Shown: piece by piece, positions 1-8,926 of the stretch
How the letters are laid out: every line of letters starts with the position of its first letter
Position numbering within the stretch: position 1 is the stretch's first letter
Assembly: GCF_003076515.1 (NCBI RefSeq)
Contig: NZ_CP022390.1
Coordinates: 3,542,572-3,606,571 of the forward strand
Length of the DNA stretch: 64,000 nt
Direction of reading: 5' to 3'
From: Alcaligenes aquatilis
GTDB lineage: Bacteria > Pseudomonadota > Gammaproteobacteria > Burkholderiales > Burkholderiaceae_B
Program-made: the position numbers and the translations under genes
The notes under the pieces: model-generated
The model's database searches: none
Seen by the model: the letters and a program-made list of their open reading frames with translations, nothing else
Told to the model about the DNA's origin: nothing

Positions 1-1122
1 TTTAACGATGAAAGCGCTCAGGGTTTGGAAGCCCTGCTGGCTGGCAAACCCGAGGACTTCACGGCCTGCGATACGGCGGCCGATGATGTTTGCCTGATCG
101 CCTTCACCAGTGGCACGACCGGACAGCCTAAAGGTTGTATGCATTTTCACCGCGATGTACTGGCCATGTGCGATACCTTCTCGCGTCATGTGTTGCGGTT
201 AACGCCTGATGATGTGGTTTGCGGTACCCCTCCTTTGGCCTTTACCTTTGGCTTGGGTGGTTTGCTGTGCTTCCCGTTGCGTGCGGGGGCATCCACGGTA
301 TTGCTGGAGCGTCTGACGCCTTCGGATCTGCTGGGCATGATTGATCGCTTCAAGGTGACCATGAGCTTTACTGCGCCCACCTTCTATCGTCAGATGGCCG
401 GTTTGGTGGATCGGTACTCCTTGGCCAGCTTGCGTGCCACTGTGTCGGCAGGTGAGGCCTTGCCGGACGCCACACGTCAGCTTTGGAAGCAGGCCAGCGG
501 CATCGAGATGACGGACGGCATTGGTGGCACGGAAATGATTCACGTGTATGTATCCAGCCCACCAGAAAAAGTACGTGCCGGTGCGATTGGCCAAGTGGTA
601 CCCGGTTATGTCGCCACGATTTTGGACGATGATCTGAATCCGGTGCCCGTTGGTACGGTGGGTCGTTTGGCAGTGAAAGGCCCAACGGGCTGCAAGTACT
701 TGAACGACGAACGCCAGAAGCAATTTGTTCAGGGTGGCTGGAACTTCCCTGGCGACACCTTCAAGATGGACGAGGACGGCTACCTGTATTACCAGGCCCG
801 TAACGACGACATGATTGTTTCCTCGGGCTACAACATTGCCGGCCCAGAGGTGGAAGGCACCTTGCTCAAGCACGAGGCTGTTGCCGAGTGTGGCGTGGTG
901 GGCGCCGCCGATGAAGAGCGGGGCCAGATTGTGCAGGCTTTTATTGTGCTTAAACCCGGCTTTACCGGTAGCGACGAGCTCAAGAAAAAGCTGCAGGATT
1001 TTGTGAAGGAGAATGCGGCGCCTTACAAATACCCGCGTGCCATCGAGTTCGTGGCGTCTTTGCCACGTACCGAAACTGGCAAGCTGCAGCGCTTTGTGTT
1101 GCGTCAGATGGCACAGGACTGA
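1..1122 (+). CDS. Benzoate/2-aminobenzoate-type CoA ligase, 3' part (5' end outside window)
   Basis: The reading frame is open from base 1, so the gene begins upstream and only about 373 C-terminal residues are seen. The ANL-superfamily (acyl-CoA synthetase) P-loop TSGTTGQPKG is present, followed by the adenylate-binding region (GGTEM), the YxxGD-like hinge (GWNFPGDTF) and the C-terminal catalytic lysine context PRTETGKLQRF. These enzymes activate a carboxylate as acyl-AMP and transfer it to CoA. The wording around the P-loop (GCMHFHRDVLAMCDTF) resembles benzoate and 2-aminobenzoate CoA ligases, so an aromatic substrate is likely but is an inference. The gene ends in a terminator shared with convergent hemL. 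The TTG at base 25 is not a real start. Confidence 0.85.
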   Translation, partial: FNDESAQGLEALLAGKPEDFTACDTAADDVCLIAFTSGTTGQPKGCMHFHRDVLAMCDTFSRHVLRLTPDDVVCGTPPLAFTFGLGGLLCFPLRAGASTVLLERLTPSDLLGMIDRFKVTMSFTAPTFYRQMAGLVDRYSLASLRATVSAGEALPDATRQLWKQASGIEMTDGIGGTEMIHVYVSSPPEKVRAGAIGQVVPGYVATILDDDLNPVPVGTVGRLAVKGPTGCKYLNDERQKQFVQGGWNFPGDTFKMDEDGYLYYQARNDDMIVSSGYNIAGPEVEGTLLKHEAVAECGVVGAADEERGQIVQAFIVLKPGFTGSDELKKKLQDFVKENAAPYKYPRAIEFVASLPRTETGKLQRFVLRQMAQD

Positions 1123-1134
1123 CTCATCAGACAA

Positions 1135-1163
1135 TAAAAAAGCGGGCTTAGGCCCGCTTTTTT
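1135..1163. terminator. Bidirectional intrinsic terminator between the CoA ligase gene and hemL
   Basis: A 7-bp perfect stem AGCGGGC (1141-1147) / GCCCGCT (1152-1158) has a 4-nt loop. An A-run lies on its left and a T-run on its right, so it can terminate the plus-strand ligase gene and the minus-strand hemL. Confidence 0.85.
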
Positions 1164-1176
1164 GTGTCCGGCGCGT

Positions 1177-2460
1177 TTAGTTTTTAAAGTTGGCAAAAAC
1201 CTCGCGGGCCGCTTGCACGGTTGTGTCGGTAATGTCGGAGGTGTGCTGCACCGACACAAAACCGGCTTCAAAGGCTGACGGTGCAAAGTACACACCCTTA
1301 TCCAGCATGGCGTGGAAGAACTGCTTGAAGCGTTCGATGTCGCCTGCGGAGACTTCGGCCAGGGAAGTGGGGACGTTCTCGCTGAAGTAGATACCGAACA
1401 GGCCGCCCTGGTGGTCGGCGGTGAAGGGGACACCGGCTTCTTGCGCTGCGGCTTTCAGGCCCTGAATCAAGTTGGCGGTGTTGGCGGTCAGGGTGTCGTA
1501 GAAGCCGGGTTGAGCCAGTTTCTTCAAGGTGGCCAGACCCGCAGCCACAGCGACAGGGTTACCTGACAGTGTGCCTGCCTGGTAAACGCCACCGACAGGA
1601 GCCACGCATTGCATGATATCGCGGCGGCCACCGAACGCACCGACGGGCATGCCGCCACCAATCACCTTGGCCAATGTGGTCAGGTCGGGGCGAATGCCGG
1701 TCAGGCCTTGCACGCCTTGGGGGCCAACACGGAAGCCGGTCATGACTTCGTCAAAAATCAGCACGGCGCCGTATTCGGTACACAGCTCGCGTAAACCTTC
1801 CAGGAAACCGGGGGCTGGGCGAACCAGGTTCATATTGCCGGCAAAGGGCTCAACGATAATGCAGGCGATTTCGTCGCCCTTTTGTTTGAAGGCGTCGCGT
1901 ACGGCATCCAGATTGTTGTAGTCCAGTACCAGGGTGTGGGCTACGAATTCGGCCGGTACACCTGCGGAGGTGGGATTGCCAAAGGTCAGCAGGCCGGAAC
2001 CGGCTTTGACCAGCAGACTGTCAGCATGGCCGTGGTAGCAGCCTTCAAATTTGATGATGGTATTGCGGCCGGTAAAGCCACGTGCCAGGCGGATGGCGCT
2101 CATGGTGGCTTCGGTGCCGGAGCTGACCAAACGCACTTGCTCGATGGATGGCAGCATTTGGGTCAGGGTTTCAGCCAGAACGACTTCGCCTTCGGTAGGC
2201 GCGCCGTAGGACAGGCCATGAACGGCTGCTTCTTGTACGGCCTTGATGACGTCCGGATCGGAGTGGCCCAAAATGGCCGGGCCCCAGGAACCGACGTAGT
2301 CTGTGTATTGCTGGCCGTCTGCATCCCAGATGTAAGGGCCTTGGGCGCGCTCGACAAAGCAAGGTGTACCGCCCACGGAACCGAAGGCACGGACGGGCGA
2401 GTTGACGCCGCCGGGGATGACTTTGCAGGCACGTTCAAAAAGTTCGGAGTTACGGGACAT
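1177..2460 (-). CDS. hemL: Glutamate-1-semialdehyde 2,1-aminomutase
   Basis: This PLP enzyme converts glutamate-1-semialdehyde to 5-aminolevulinate in the C5 route to haem. The protein has 427 residues, the normal family length, when started at the ATG of [19 protein letters not shown]; the open frame runs further upstream but that part has no family character. The N-terminal [11 protein letters not shown] signature, the GCYHGH motif and the PLP-lysine region ([17 protein letters not shown]) are visible. Upstream on the same strand lie thiE and the ThiD-like gene, with a 64-nt gap to thiE, so the three may form one unit. There is no strong ribosome binding site at this start. Confidence 0.95.
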   Translation of the reverse strand: MSRNSELFERACKVIPGGVNSPVRAFGSVGGTPCFVERAQGPYIWDADGQQYTDYVGSWGPAILGHSDPDVIKAVQEAAVHGLSYGAPTEGEVVLAETLTQMLPSIEQVRLVSSGTEATMSAIRLARGFTGRNTIIKFEGCYHGHADSLLVKAGSGLLTFGNPTSAGVPAEFVAHTLVLDYNNLDAVRDAFKQKGDEIACIIVEPFAGNMNLVRPAPGFLEGLRELCTEYGAVLIFDEVMTGFRVGPQGVQGLTGIRPDLTTLAKVIGGGMPVGAFGGRRDIMQCVAPVGGVYQAGTLSGNPVAVAAGLATLKKLAQPGFYDTLTANTANLIQGLKAAAQEAGVPFTADHQGGLFGIYFSENVPTSLAEVSAGDIERFKQFFHAMLDKGVYFAPSAFEAGFVSVQHTSDITDTTVQAAREVFANFKN

Positions 2461-2524
2461 GAGGCAAAAATCCAGATGTGAAAAGGTCAAGGCCAGGCTA
2501 GATAAATCAGCGCACGAAAGGCGA

Positions 2525-3193
2525 TCAGTCCTGGGCGTGAAAGTAGTCGGTAAAGCGTTGCGCCGTGGCGCGTATATCGCTGGTCTCAAACAGGCTGCTG
2601 ATAACGGCAACGCTATCGACCCCTGCTTGCAGCAGTTCGGGCATTTTCTCGGGTGTGATGCCGCCAATCGCAACAATGGCAGCACGCCGTCCCTCGTGTT
2701 CTTGTTCTTGGCAAAGCAGTCGAGCTTGTCGCAAGGTGTTCAGTTCAGCCGGTGGTGCTTCGGGTTTGACGCTGGACGGGTACATGGCCCCAAAGGCAAT
2801 GTAGTCTGCATCGTCCGCCAAGGCCTGGCGAGCCAGATCCAGACTGTTGTAGCAGGAGCGTCCCAGCAGGGCTTGCGGCCCCAGTGCCTGACGGGCCTGG
2901 GTCAGCTCGCCATCGCTTTTGCCCAGGTGTGCGCCTTGCACGTCAAACTCTTGCGCCCAGCTCCAGTGATCGTTCACCAATAGCGGCAGATCCAAAGACA
3001 GGCATAACTTGATCAACTCTTTGAGCTGTTGTTGACGGATTGGTTCCGGGCCATTCTTGCGACGAAATTGCAGCACCTGCAAACCCCCTTCGTGAGCAGC
3101 ACGTACGGCGTTCAGCAAGCGGGCAGTGTCGTCCCATTCGGGAGTAATGCCGTAGAGACCGGCAGGAAAGCGCAGGGTGGCGGCGTTAGTCAT
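2525..3193 (-). CDS. thiE: Thiamine-phosphate synthase
   Basis: ThiE joins HMP-pyrophosphate and the thiazole phosphate to give thiamine monophosphate. The 222-residue protein begins with LYGITPE and shows the TIM-barrel motifs of the family: QFRRKN near residue 45, LLVNDHW near residue 77, GAHLGKSDG, and the phosphate-binding IGGITPEK near the C-terminus. Its start overlaps the end of the upstream ThiD-like gene by 8 bp, so the two are probably translationally coupled. The motif [15 protein letters not shown] corresponds to the usual GPxFPTxTK segment and is somewhat divergent. Confidence 0.92.
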   Translation of the reverse strand: MTNAATLRFPAGLYGITPEWDDTARLLNAVRAAHEGGLQVLQFRRKNGPEPIRQQQLKELIKLCLSLDLPLLVNDHWSWAQEFDVQGAHLGKSDGELTQARQALGPQALLGRSCYNSLDLARQALADDADYIAFGAMYPSSVKPEAPPAELNTLRQARLLCQEQEHEGRRAAIVAIGGITPEKMPELLQAGVDSVAVISSLFETSDIRATAQRFTDYFHAQD

Positions 3194-3995
3194 TTTGGGG
3201 GGTAACAGGGTTGAACAGGCGGTGGCCCATACCGGGCTGGAAGGTGTCGGTGGCGCGTGCCTGTAGATGCAGCAAGGCTGATTCTACCGCGTTATCCAGC
3301 TCGTGACCTTGAGCCAGAAAGCTCAGGCAGGCGGTAGCCAGCAAACTGTCTATGTCTTGCTGACGCAGGCCGCCATCAAGCGGCATGCTGTAGTCCAGAC
3401 GGCCATGATGTCCCTGGAACCGTGTGTGCCATTGCCCGGCAGCCCCTGGCACGCCTGTCACCAGCACAGCATTGGCACCGTTGTTCAGCAGGGTTTCTAC
3501 AGCGTCCGGGGTATCGCCCAGTAGCTCGTCGGCTTGCCAGCGCTCCAGGCTTGGGTGGTCGATCAATAATAAGGAGCTCAGAGGCAGGAGCAGGCGTAAA
3601 CTGGCATCAAGAGCGTCGTCCGCATCCTGCTCGTCCAGTCCGGTGGGCATGGCGCTCAGATGCAGCACCAAAGGCAGCTCGGGATAGTCGGAACAAAGCT
3701 CGGCCACCATGCTGGCGATTTCCGGGCTGTAGACGGGGCCACACTTGATGGCCTGAATGTTCATGTCTTCCAGCAAGCAGCGTGCCTGATCGTCGGCAAT
3801 GTCTTCGGCCAGAGTTTGGATGTTTTCTTGCTGGGCACTGTCGCGTACCAGCAAGGCAGTGGGTACGCTGACGATATGGCAGCCCAGATGGGCGCCATTA
3901 ATGGCATCGGCAGGCAGGTGGGCGCCACCGCTTGGGTCATAAGGAGCCAGCACGAGCGCCAGGGCAGGACTTGAATTTTTGATTTCAGCAGCCAT
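3186..3995 (-). CDS. ThiD-like hydroxymethylpyrimidine kinase family protein, divergent
   Basis: ThiD phosphorylates HMP and HMP-phosphate in thiamine synthesis. This 269-residue protein keeps the N-terminal DPSGGAHLPADA motif (residues about 20-31, family form DPSGGAGIQAD) and the following ribokinase-type fold pattern (IQAIKCGPVYSPE). The C-terminal GTGC anion-hole motif that carries ThiD catalysis is missing: the matching place near residue 215 reads DGGLRQQDIDSLLATA. Overlap with thiE supports a thiamine role, but catalytic activity is uncertain. It is divergent from the rubredoxin gene across 140 bp in which I saw no TPP riboswitch. Confidence 0.75.
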   Translation of the reverse strand: MAAEIKNSSPALALVLAPYDPSGGAHLPADAINGAHLGCHIVSVPTALLVRDSAQQENIQTLAEDIADDQARCLLEDMNIQAIKCGPVYSPEIASMVAELCSDYPELPLVLHLSAMPTGLDEQDADDALDASLRLLLPLSSLLLIDHPSLERWQADELLGDTPDAVETLLNNGANAVLVTGVPGAAGQWHTRFQGHHGRLDYSMPLDGGLRQQDIDSLLATACLSFLAQGHELDNAVESALLHLQARATDTFQPGMGHRLFNPVTPQND

Positions 3996-4135
3996 CTTGT
4001 CTTGGATACACCTGCAGGGCCAGCAAGGCTCTGGATGTCACAGGTTGAGTAATTTAGTAATATGAACCCCATTTTAATGGATTGCCCCGATTTGCACGCG
4101 GATCGGACTATGTTTACAAATACAGTAGGAATACT

Positions 4136-4300
4136 ATGCGTACGTGGATGTGCCTGATTTGCGGCTGGATTTATGATGAAGAAGCTGGTTTGCCTGAGGA
4201 AGGCATTGCACCGGGCACACTCTGGGAAGATGTCCCTCCGAACTGGGTCTGTCCCGAATGCGGCGCTCGTAAGGAAGACTTCGAAATGATCCAAGTGTGA
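4136..4300 (+). CDS. Rubredoxin
   Basis: This is a small one-iron electron carrier of 54 residues. Two CxxC knuckles are visible, CLIC (C6, C9) and CPEC (C39, C42), with the conserved GWIYDEEAG and PGTLWEDVPPNWVCPECG context. The ATG at 4136 was chosen because AGTAGGA lies just upstream; a longer frame reaches 4082 but adds residues no rubredoxin has. It is divergent from the ThiD-like gene and 43 bp before yqgE. The redox partner, perhaps an alkane or other monooxygenase or a reductase, is not in the window. Confidence 0.95.
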   Translation: MRTWMCLICGWIYDEEAGLPEEGIAPGTLWEDVPPNWVCPECGARKEDFEMIQV

Positions 4301-4343
4301 TCATCTCAAGTTCCAAGGTGGTTTGTTTTGACGGGAGGTGTGT

Positions 4344-4934
4344 ATGAGTGCCACTAGCCAGTCCCCGCTAATCCAAGAAAGCGCTGACCTAACGCACCAC
4401 CTGTTACTTGCCATGCCCGGTGTGGTATCGGGCAGCTTGGCCGACACGGTGATTTATGTCTGTGAACATAATGAACAAGGTGCTTTGGGCCTGGTCATTA
4501 ATCGACCAACGGATCTTAGCCTGGTTGAATTGTTGTCGCGCATTGAAGTGGACGTGGAAAACCGGGCTGATCTGGCCGGGACTTCGGTCTACTTCGGTGG
4601 GCCCGTGCAAACGGATCGCGGCTTTGTTCTCCATGACTCCGACAAAACCTATACCTCCAGCCTGGGGGTGGGTGATCTGACCCTGACAACCTCCCGCGAT
4701 GTGCTGCAGGATGTGGCTCAAGGCCAGGGACCGGTGCATATGCTGGTCACGCTGGGCTATGCCGGTTGGGGCGCCGGTCAGCTGGAAAGCGAGATGGCCG
4801 ACAATGCCTGGCTGAGCATCAAGGCTACCCATGAAATCTTGTTTTCTACTCCGGTTGGGGAGCGCTACGATCGCGCCCTGGCTTTGCTGGGAATCAGTCC
4901 TTTTACCCTGACAGGTGCTGCGGGCCATGCCTGA
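4344..4934 (+). CDS. yqgE: YqgE/AlgH family protein
   Basis: This 196-residue conserved cytoplasmic protein of the DUF179 family has no agreed biochemical function. Family signatures seen are LLLAMPGVVSGSLADTVIYV near the N-terminus, GALGLVINRPTD, VYFGGPVQTDRGFVLH and LGYAGWGAGQLESE. The ATG at 4344 follows a good ribosome binding site (GGGAGG at 4333-4338); the preceding in-frame GTG is less well placed. The stop overlaps the ruvX start by 8 bp, the usual yqgE-ruvX coupling in proteobacteria. Confidence 0.95.
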   Translation: MSATSQSPLIQESADLTHHLLLAMPGVVSGSLADTVIYVCEHNEQGALGLVINRPTDLSLVELLSRIEVDVENRADLAGTSVYFGGPVQTDRGFVLHDSDKTYTSSLGVGDLTLTTSRDVLQDVAQGQGPVHMLVTLGYAGWGAGQLESEMADNAWLSIKATHEILFSTPVGERYDRALALLGISPFTLTGAAGHA

Positions 4935-5358
4935 ACATGAAACACCGTCAATGGTCAGCTCGGCGCAAACCTTGCTGGCCTTTGACTATGGCTTGAAAAA
5001 AATTGGCGTGGCGCTGGGCAATACCTTGACGCGCCAGGCCCGTCCTTATACGATTTTGCGGCCCGTTACACGGGAACAGCGCTTTGCGGCTATCGAGGCT
5101 TTGCTCAAGGAGTGGCAGCCCGATCGCGTCGTGGTAGGTTTGCCTTTGACCCTGGATGGCGGCGAGCAGTATGCTTCGCTGCGGTGTCGGCGTTTTGCCA
5201 ACCAACTGCACGGTCGCTACGGTGTTGTAGTAGACCTGGTCGATGAGCGGGGCTCCAGCATGGAGGCTCAAGAATTGCTGGGCAATAATGACGATGATGA
5301 TGCCATGGCAGCTTGCGTGATCCTGCAGCGATATCTGGACAGCCTGCCATCGGCCTGA
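4927..5358 (+). CDS. ruvX: Putative pre-16S rRNA nuclease RuvX/YqgF
   Basis: This RNase H-fold protein is implicated in maturing the 5' end of 16S rRNA. The 143-residue protein has the first acidic motif LAFDYGLKKIGVALGN, the central VVVGLPLTLDG and the late acidic pair in DDDDAMAACVILQRYL. The family motif DERLTSVEA is altered here to DERGSSMEAQE, with the acid and arginine retained. The start at the ATG of MPEHETPSM overlaps the end of yqgE by 8 bp; an ATG at MVSSAQ is a possible alternative. Confidence 0.9.
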   Translation: MPEHETPSMVSSAQTLLAFDYGLKKIGVALGNTLTRQARPYTILRPVTREQRFAAIEALLKEWQPDRVVVGLPLTLDGGEQYASLRCRRFANQLHGRYGVVVDLVDERGSSMEAQELLGNNDDDDAMAACVILQRYLDSLPSA

Positions 5359-5381
5359 GCCCTCTATAAGGTTGCAGCCTT

Positions 5382-6146
5382 TTGATTAGTTTATTTCGTT
5401 TTAGTTGGCGCGCTGTCGTTCTGATTGTGTGGGTCGTGGTCGGCTTGTTAAGCGTCGGTCTGCTTTTTCCGGTATTGCGTCCAGGTGGACGTCGCGTCAT
5501 GGTGCTGCGCATGTCGCGCCTTTTGATGTGTATCTGCGGGGTGCGTGTTATTGCACATGGTCAGGCGGTTCAGGATCGCGCTGTACTGTACGTATCCAAC
5601 CATGTGTCCTGGCTGGATATCTTCGTCATCAATAGTGTGCGCTGCACGTCTTTTATTGCCAAAAGCGATATTCGACGCTGGCCTGTCATCGGCTGGCTGG
5701 TTGCCGGTGCAGGGACCGTGTTTATCGAGCGTGGCCAGCGTCGTGCCATTCAGGTTGTCAGCCAGCAAATGGCAAGCTGCTTTGAGCGTGGCGATGCTGT
5801 AGGGCTTTTTCCTGAAGGCACTACCTCCACAGGAATGGATGTCCGGCCTTTCCACGCCAGTTTGTTTGAGGCTGCCATTGCCTTGAATGTCGATATTCAA
5901 CCGATGGCTTTGTTGTTTGAGCAAGCTGGGCAACGCAGTGAGCGTTTTGCCTTTGTGGGGGAGCAATCCCTGGTAGCTAACATCTGGGTGTTGCTAAGCG
6001 CCCGCAAGGTGTCGGTGCATTGCCATTTTCTTGACCTGATCCCAGCCCAGTCCTGTACGGAGTGGGGGCGCTCACAAACGGCACAAAATGCCCGTGAACA
6101 GATTCGCGCCGTCGTTTGTCCCGAAGCTGTCACCGTCGAGGCCTGA
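5382..6146 (+). CDS. 1-acyl-sn-glycerol-3-phosphate acyltransferase (PlsC family)
   Basis: This membrane enzyme of phospholipid synthesis acylates lysophosphatidate. It has 254 residues with an N-terminal hydrophobic helix (VVLIVWVVVGLLSVGLLFPV) and the acyltransferase motifs NHVSWLD (HX4D, H74 and D79), the SDIRRWPVIGW region, and FPEGTTS near residue 145. The start is a TTG at 5382 preceded by AAGG about 10 nt upstream; no ATG or GTG fits better without removing the first helix. It lies 23 bp after ruvX and runs convergently into apaH with only 5 bp between stops. Confidence 0.88.
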   Translation: MISLFRFSWRAVVLIVWVVVGLLSVGLLFPVLRPGGRRVMVLRMSRLLMCICGVRVIAHGQAVQDRAVLYVSNHVSWLDIFVINSVRCTSFIAKSDIRRWPVIGWLVAGAGTVFIERGQRRAIQVVSQQMASCFERGDAVGLFPEGTTSTGMDVRPFHASLFEAAIALNVDIQPMALLFEQAGQRSERFAFVGEQSLVANIWVLLSARKVSVHCHFLDLIPAQSCTEWGRSQTAQNAREQIRAVVCPEAVTVEA

Positions 6147-6151
6147 GAGGC

Positions 6152-6988
6152 TCAGCCCGGTTTTTTGCTTTCCGGGCAGTGAATCTGAACCAGGTGTCGG
6201 TCTTGCAGACGCACAGCGCTAAGCTGACGACCCCAGACGCAGCCGGTATCCAGACTGATCACCGTAGGCGTGTTCAGCAAGCCCAGCGTAGACCAATGAC
6301 CAAAAATAATAGGCACCTGGGCACAGGCGCGATTTGGCAATTCAAACCACGCCAACAAACCCGATTCGGCATCCGGTGCCCCTTTGTGCTTGAAGTCCAT
6401 GCGACCATTCACATCACACATACGCATGCGCGTTAGGGTGCTGACAAGGGCACGCAGGCGGTCATAGCCTTGCAGTCCGGCATCCCAACGATCCGGGTTG
6501 TTGCCGAACAATTCGATAATTTTGTCTTGCCAGTCATCCGCACGCAGCAGTGCCTCCAGCTCGTGGGCGTATTCCAGCGTTTGTAGTGGGCTCCAGTCGG
6601 GATGCACGCCAGCATGCACCATCAAATGACCATGTTCGTAGTGGGCGAGCGGCTGGTGTCGTAACCAGTCCAGCAGTTCTGCTGCGTCAGGGGCAGCCAG
6701 CAATGGCTGCAAGGTGTCTTGTTTACCGGATTTGCGCACTCCGGCCGCTACGGCCAGACAGTGGATGTCGTGGTTACCCAGCACGCAGACGGCGCGATCC
6801 CCCAGGGAGCGAATCAGGCGCAGCGCACCGAGCGAGTCCGGGCCACGGTTGACCAGGTCGCCTGCGAACCAGAACTTGGCCTGGTTATCGGCTGCGACAT
6901 CAGGGTGGCTGAGCAAGCTGTCCAGGGGGCGGCAGCAGCCTTGAATATCACCAATCGCCCAGATGGCAGGGGAAGTAGCTAAGGACAT
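6152..6988 (-). CDS. apaH: Bis(5'-nucleosyl)-tetraphosphatase, symmetrical
   Basis: ApaH hydrolyses Ap4A to two ADP and can remove Np4 caps from RNA. The 278-residue protein shows the metallophosphatase motifs GDIQGCCRPLDSLL, FAGDLVNRGPDS and VLGNHDIHCLA, and later MVHAGVHPDW and the GHWSTLG segment. It starts 3 bp after the lptG stop and is the last gene of the long minus-strand cluster. Confidence 0.96.
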   Translation of the reverse strand: MSLATSPAIWAIGDIQGCCRPLDSLLSHPDVAADNQAKFWFAGDLVNRGPDSLGALRLIRSLGDRAVCVLGNHDIHCLAVAAGVRKSGKQDTLQPLLAAPDAAELLDWLRHQPLAHYEHGHLMVHAGVHPDWSPLQTLEYAHELEALLRADDWQDKIIELFGNNPDRWDAGLQGYDRLRALVSTLTRMRMCDVNGRMDFKHKGAPDAESGLLAWFELPNRACAQVPIIFGHWSTLGLLNTPTVISLDTGCVWGRQLSAVRLQDRHLVQIHCPESKKPG

Positions 6989-6991
6989 GAT

Positions 6992-8152
6992 TTAGTTAGT
7001 CGTACTGGAGTTTCGGCGACGCCGATTGTGCCGGTTTTCCATCATGATAAGGGCACTCAAGGCCATGGCCATGGCAATCAGGTTTGGAACCAGTGCGGTG
7101 ACCCACGGCGCCAGGTTACTGAGCATGGCTACGTTCAAGGCCAACTGGTTGATCATGAAAAAGCCTACGCCCAGCAAGATGCCTGTAAAGACTTTTGTTC
7201 CTACACCGCCGTGGCGGGTCTGCATAAAGCCGATAGGTGCGGCAATGGTAATCATGACCAGCAAGGTGAAGGGGTAGGCAACTTTGCGCCACAAGGCGAC
7301 AACCTGGCGTTTGGTTTGCAGCTTGTTCGCATCCAGATAGCCAATGTAATCCTTCAAATCCAGAATGGACATGCGTTCGGGTGTGACCACTCGGGCAATC
7401 AGACGATCAGGTGTCAGTGTGGTGGTCAGTGACAGGTCTGGACGTTTTTCTATGCGAACCAGAGGCTGGTCCGGCGCCTTGTCTTGGGCCAAGGCCTCGT
7501 GGGATTGTTCGCTGACGTAGGTTTCGGTCACGTCCTGCAAGTCCAGCTGGTTTTTGTGGAATTGACCCGTTGGCGCTTGTGTCATTGAGCTCAGGCGTTG
7601 TCCGTCCGAGAAGTCAAACACGCTGACATCGCTGACTTTGCCATCGCCTTGCAGATTGGCAATATTGATGATGCGCACCCCACCACTATCGTTGCTTTCC
7701 TTGAACCAGTAGCCGCTGTCCAGGCGCCCGCCACCAGAGCGGCCCAGTAAGGCCATGCCTTGCTCGCTGGATTTGATCTCGGCCATAGGGGTGACGTACT
7801 CGGACAGGACAAAAGCACCGGCCACCAAGGGCAAGGTAATGGTCCAGAGCATCAGCATCATATGCAGGCCGCTGACGCCTGAGGCGCGCAAAATCACGAG
7901 CTCATTGCGTTGTGCCAGGCTGGCCAGGGCCAGGGTGGCACCAATCAGCAGGCCGATGGGGAGCAGATCGTACAAACGGGTGGGTAGCTCCAGGGCCTGG
8001 ATGTAAAAAAGATTCATCAGGGTGAATTTGGAGCCTACGTTGTCCAGCTCTTCGATCAGGGCAAAAAAGCTGAACAGGCCAAGCAAGGCAATCAGCACCA
8101 CAGCGCTGGAGCGATAGATTTCGGAAGCGAGATAGCGGCGAGCGGTGCGCAT
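6992..8152 (-). CDS. lptG: LPS export ABC transporter permease LptG
   Basis: This is one of the two permeases of the LptB2FGC complex, which extracts LPS from the inner membrane and feeds it to the periplasmic bridge. The 386-residue protein has three N-terminal membrane segments (start MRTARRYLASEIYRSSAVVL with ALLGLFSFFALIEELDNVGS), a large periplasmic beta-jellyroll region, then three C-terminal segments. The family phrase RNELVILRASGVSG marks the cytoplasmic coupling helix. LptF, often adjacent, is not beside it; mtgA is. LptF versus LptG was assigned by wording only. Confidence 0.88.
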   Translation of the reverse strand: MRTARRYLASEIYRSSAVVLIALLGLFSFFALIEELDNVGSKFTLMNLFYIQALELPTRLYDLLPIGLLIGATLALASLAQRNELVILRASGVSGLHMMLMLWTITLPLVAGAFVLSEYVTPMAEIKSSEQGMALLGRSGGGRLDSGYWFKESNDSGGVRIINIANLQGDGKVSDVSVFDFSDGQRLSSMTQAPTGQFHKNQLDLQDVTETYVSEQSHEALAQDKAPDQPLVRIEKRPDLSLTTTLTPDRLIARVVTPERMSILDLKDYIGYLDANKLQTKRQVVALWRKVAYPFTLLVMITIAAPIGFMQTRHGGVGTKVFTGILLGVGFFMINQLALNVAMLSNLAPWVTALVPNLIAMAMALSALIMMENRHNRRRRNSSTTN

Positions 8153-8205
8153 GAAAATAGGGCCCAGGAAAGACGTGGCTAGCTTAACAAAAATGCAGAT
8201 TGCAG

Positions 8206-8925
8206 TCAGGGAATAGCGACTTGTCGCATACGTTGACTGATGGTGCGTGTGCGCGATTGTAAGTAGGAGCTGTTACGGTTTTTGTCATAGTAGGCCGGAT
8301 TGGGCAACATGCTTGCCAGACGGGCCGATTGCATGGCACTGAGTTTGGCCGCATCGACTTTGAAGTAGTGGCGTGCTGCCGCCTGGGCACCAAATACACC
8401 TTCTCCCCATTGAGCCACGTTCAGGTACAGCTCCAGGATACGCTCCTTGCTCATGACGGTTTCAATCATATAGGTCAAAATCAGTTCCTGACCTTTGCGC
8501 AAATAGCTTCGGGACTCTGACAGAAACAGATTCTTGGCCAATTGTTGGGAAATGGTAGAGCCGCCGCGACGGCGGGCAGAGCCTTTTTCTGACTGGCGGC
8601 GGTTGTATTCCCATGCTTGACGAATGGCATCCCATTCGACACCGGAGTGGTTCAGGAAGTTTGAGTCTTCGGAGGCAATCACGGCACGTTTCAAGTTGAC
8701 GCTGATCCTGTCGTAGGGGACCCACTGGTAGTGCAGTTCGGCGTCTGCATTGGCGCTGCGTAACTGGCCCTGTTCTGCCGCCATGAAGGTTGTCATGCGT
8801 GGTGGCATCACGCTGTACCAGAGCACCATTACAAACAGGGCGATCTGATAGATCAGGACACCGGCAGCCACAGCCAAGGCGGCTAGGCCCGCCAGTTTCC
8901 AGGGGTGGACCAGTAGGCGACGCAC
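8206..8925 (-). CDS. mtgA: Monofunctional biosynthetic peptidoglycan transglycosylase
   Basis: MtgA is a GT51 glycosyltransferase that polymerises lipid II into glycan strands at the inner membrane. The protein has 239 residues, with one N-terminal membrane helix (LAALAVAAGVLIYQIALFVM) and the GT51 motifs EDSNFLNHSGVEWDAI, GGSTISQQLAKNLFLS and KERILELYLNVAQWG. The GTG at 8925 was chosen because it lies one base after the aroE stop and gives the normal length. A longer frame to 8976 would overlap aroE by 50 bp and adds atypical residues. It is probably co-translated with aroE. Confidence 0.9.
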   Translation of the reverse strand: MRRLLVHPWKLAGLAALAVAAGVLIYQIALFVMVLWYSVMPPRMTTFMAAEQGQLRSANADAELHYQWVPYDRISVNLKRAVIASEDSNFLNHSGVEWDAIRQAWEYNRRQSEKGSARRRGGSTISQQLAKNLFLSESRSYLRKGQELILTYMIETVMSKERILELYLNVAQWGEGVFGAQAAARHYFKVDAAKLSAMQSARLASMLPNPAYYDKNRNSSYLQSRTRTISQRMRQVAIP

Positions 8926-8926
8926 G

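Noticed and set aside
3996..4135. Possible TPP riboswitch upstream of the ThiD-like gene
   Set aside because: I could not find the conserved CUGAGA and ACCUGAUCUGG-like elements in this 140-bp region on the minus strand.
6155..6177. GCCCGG/CCGGGC hairpin at the apaH 3' end
   Set aside because: The T-run is in the loop, not after the stem, and it lies within the apaH coding region, so it was not called a terminator.
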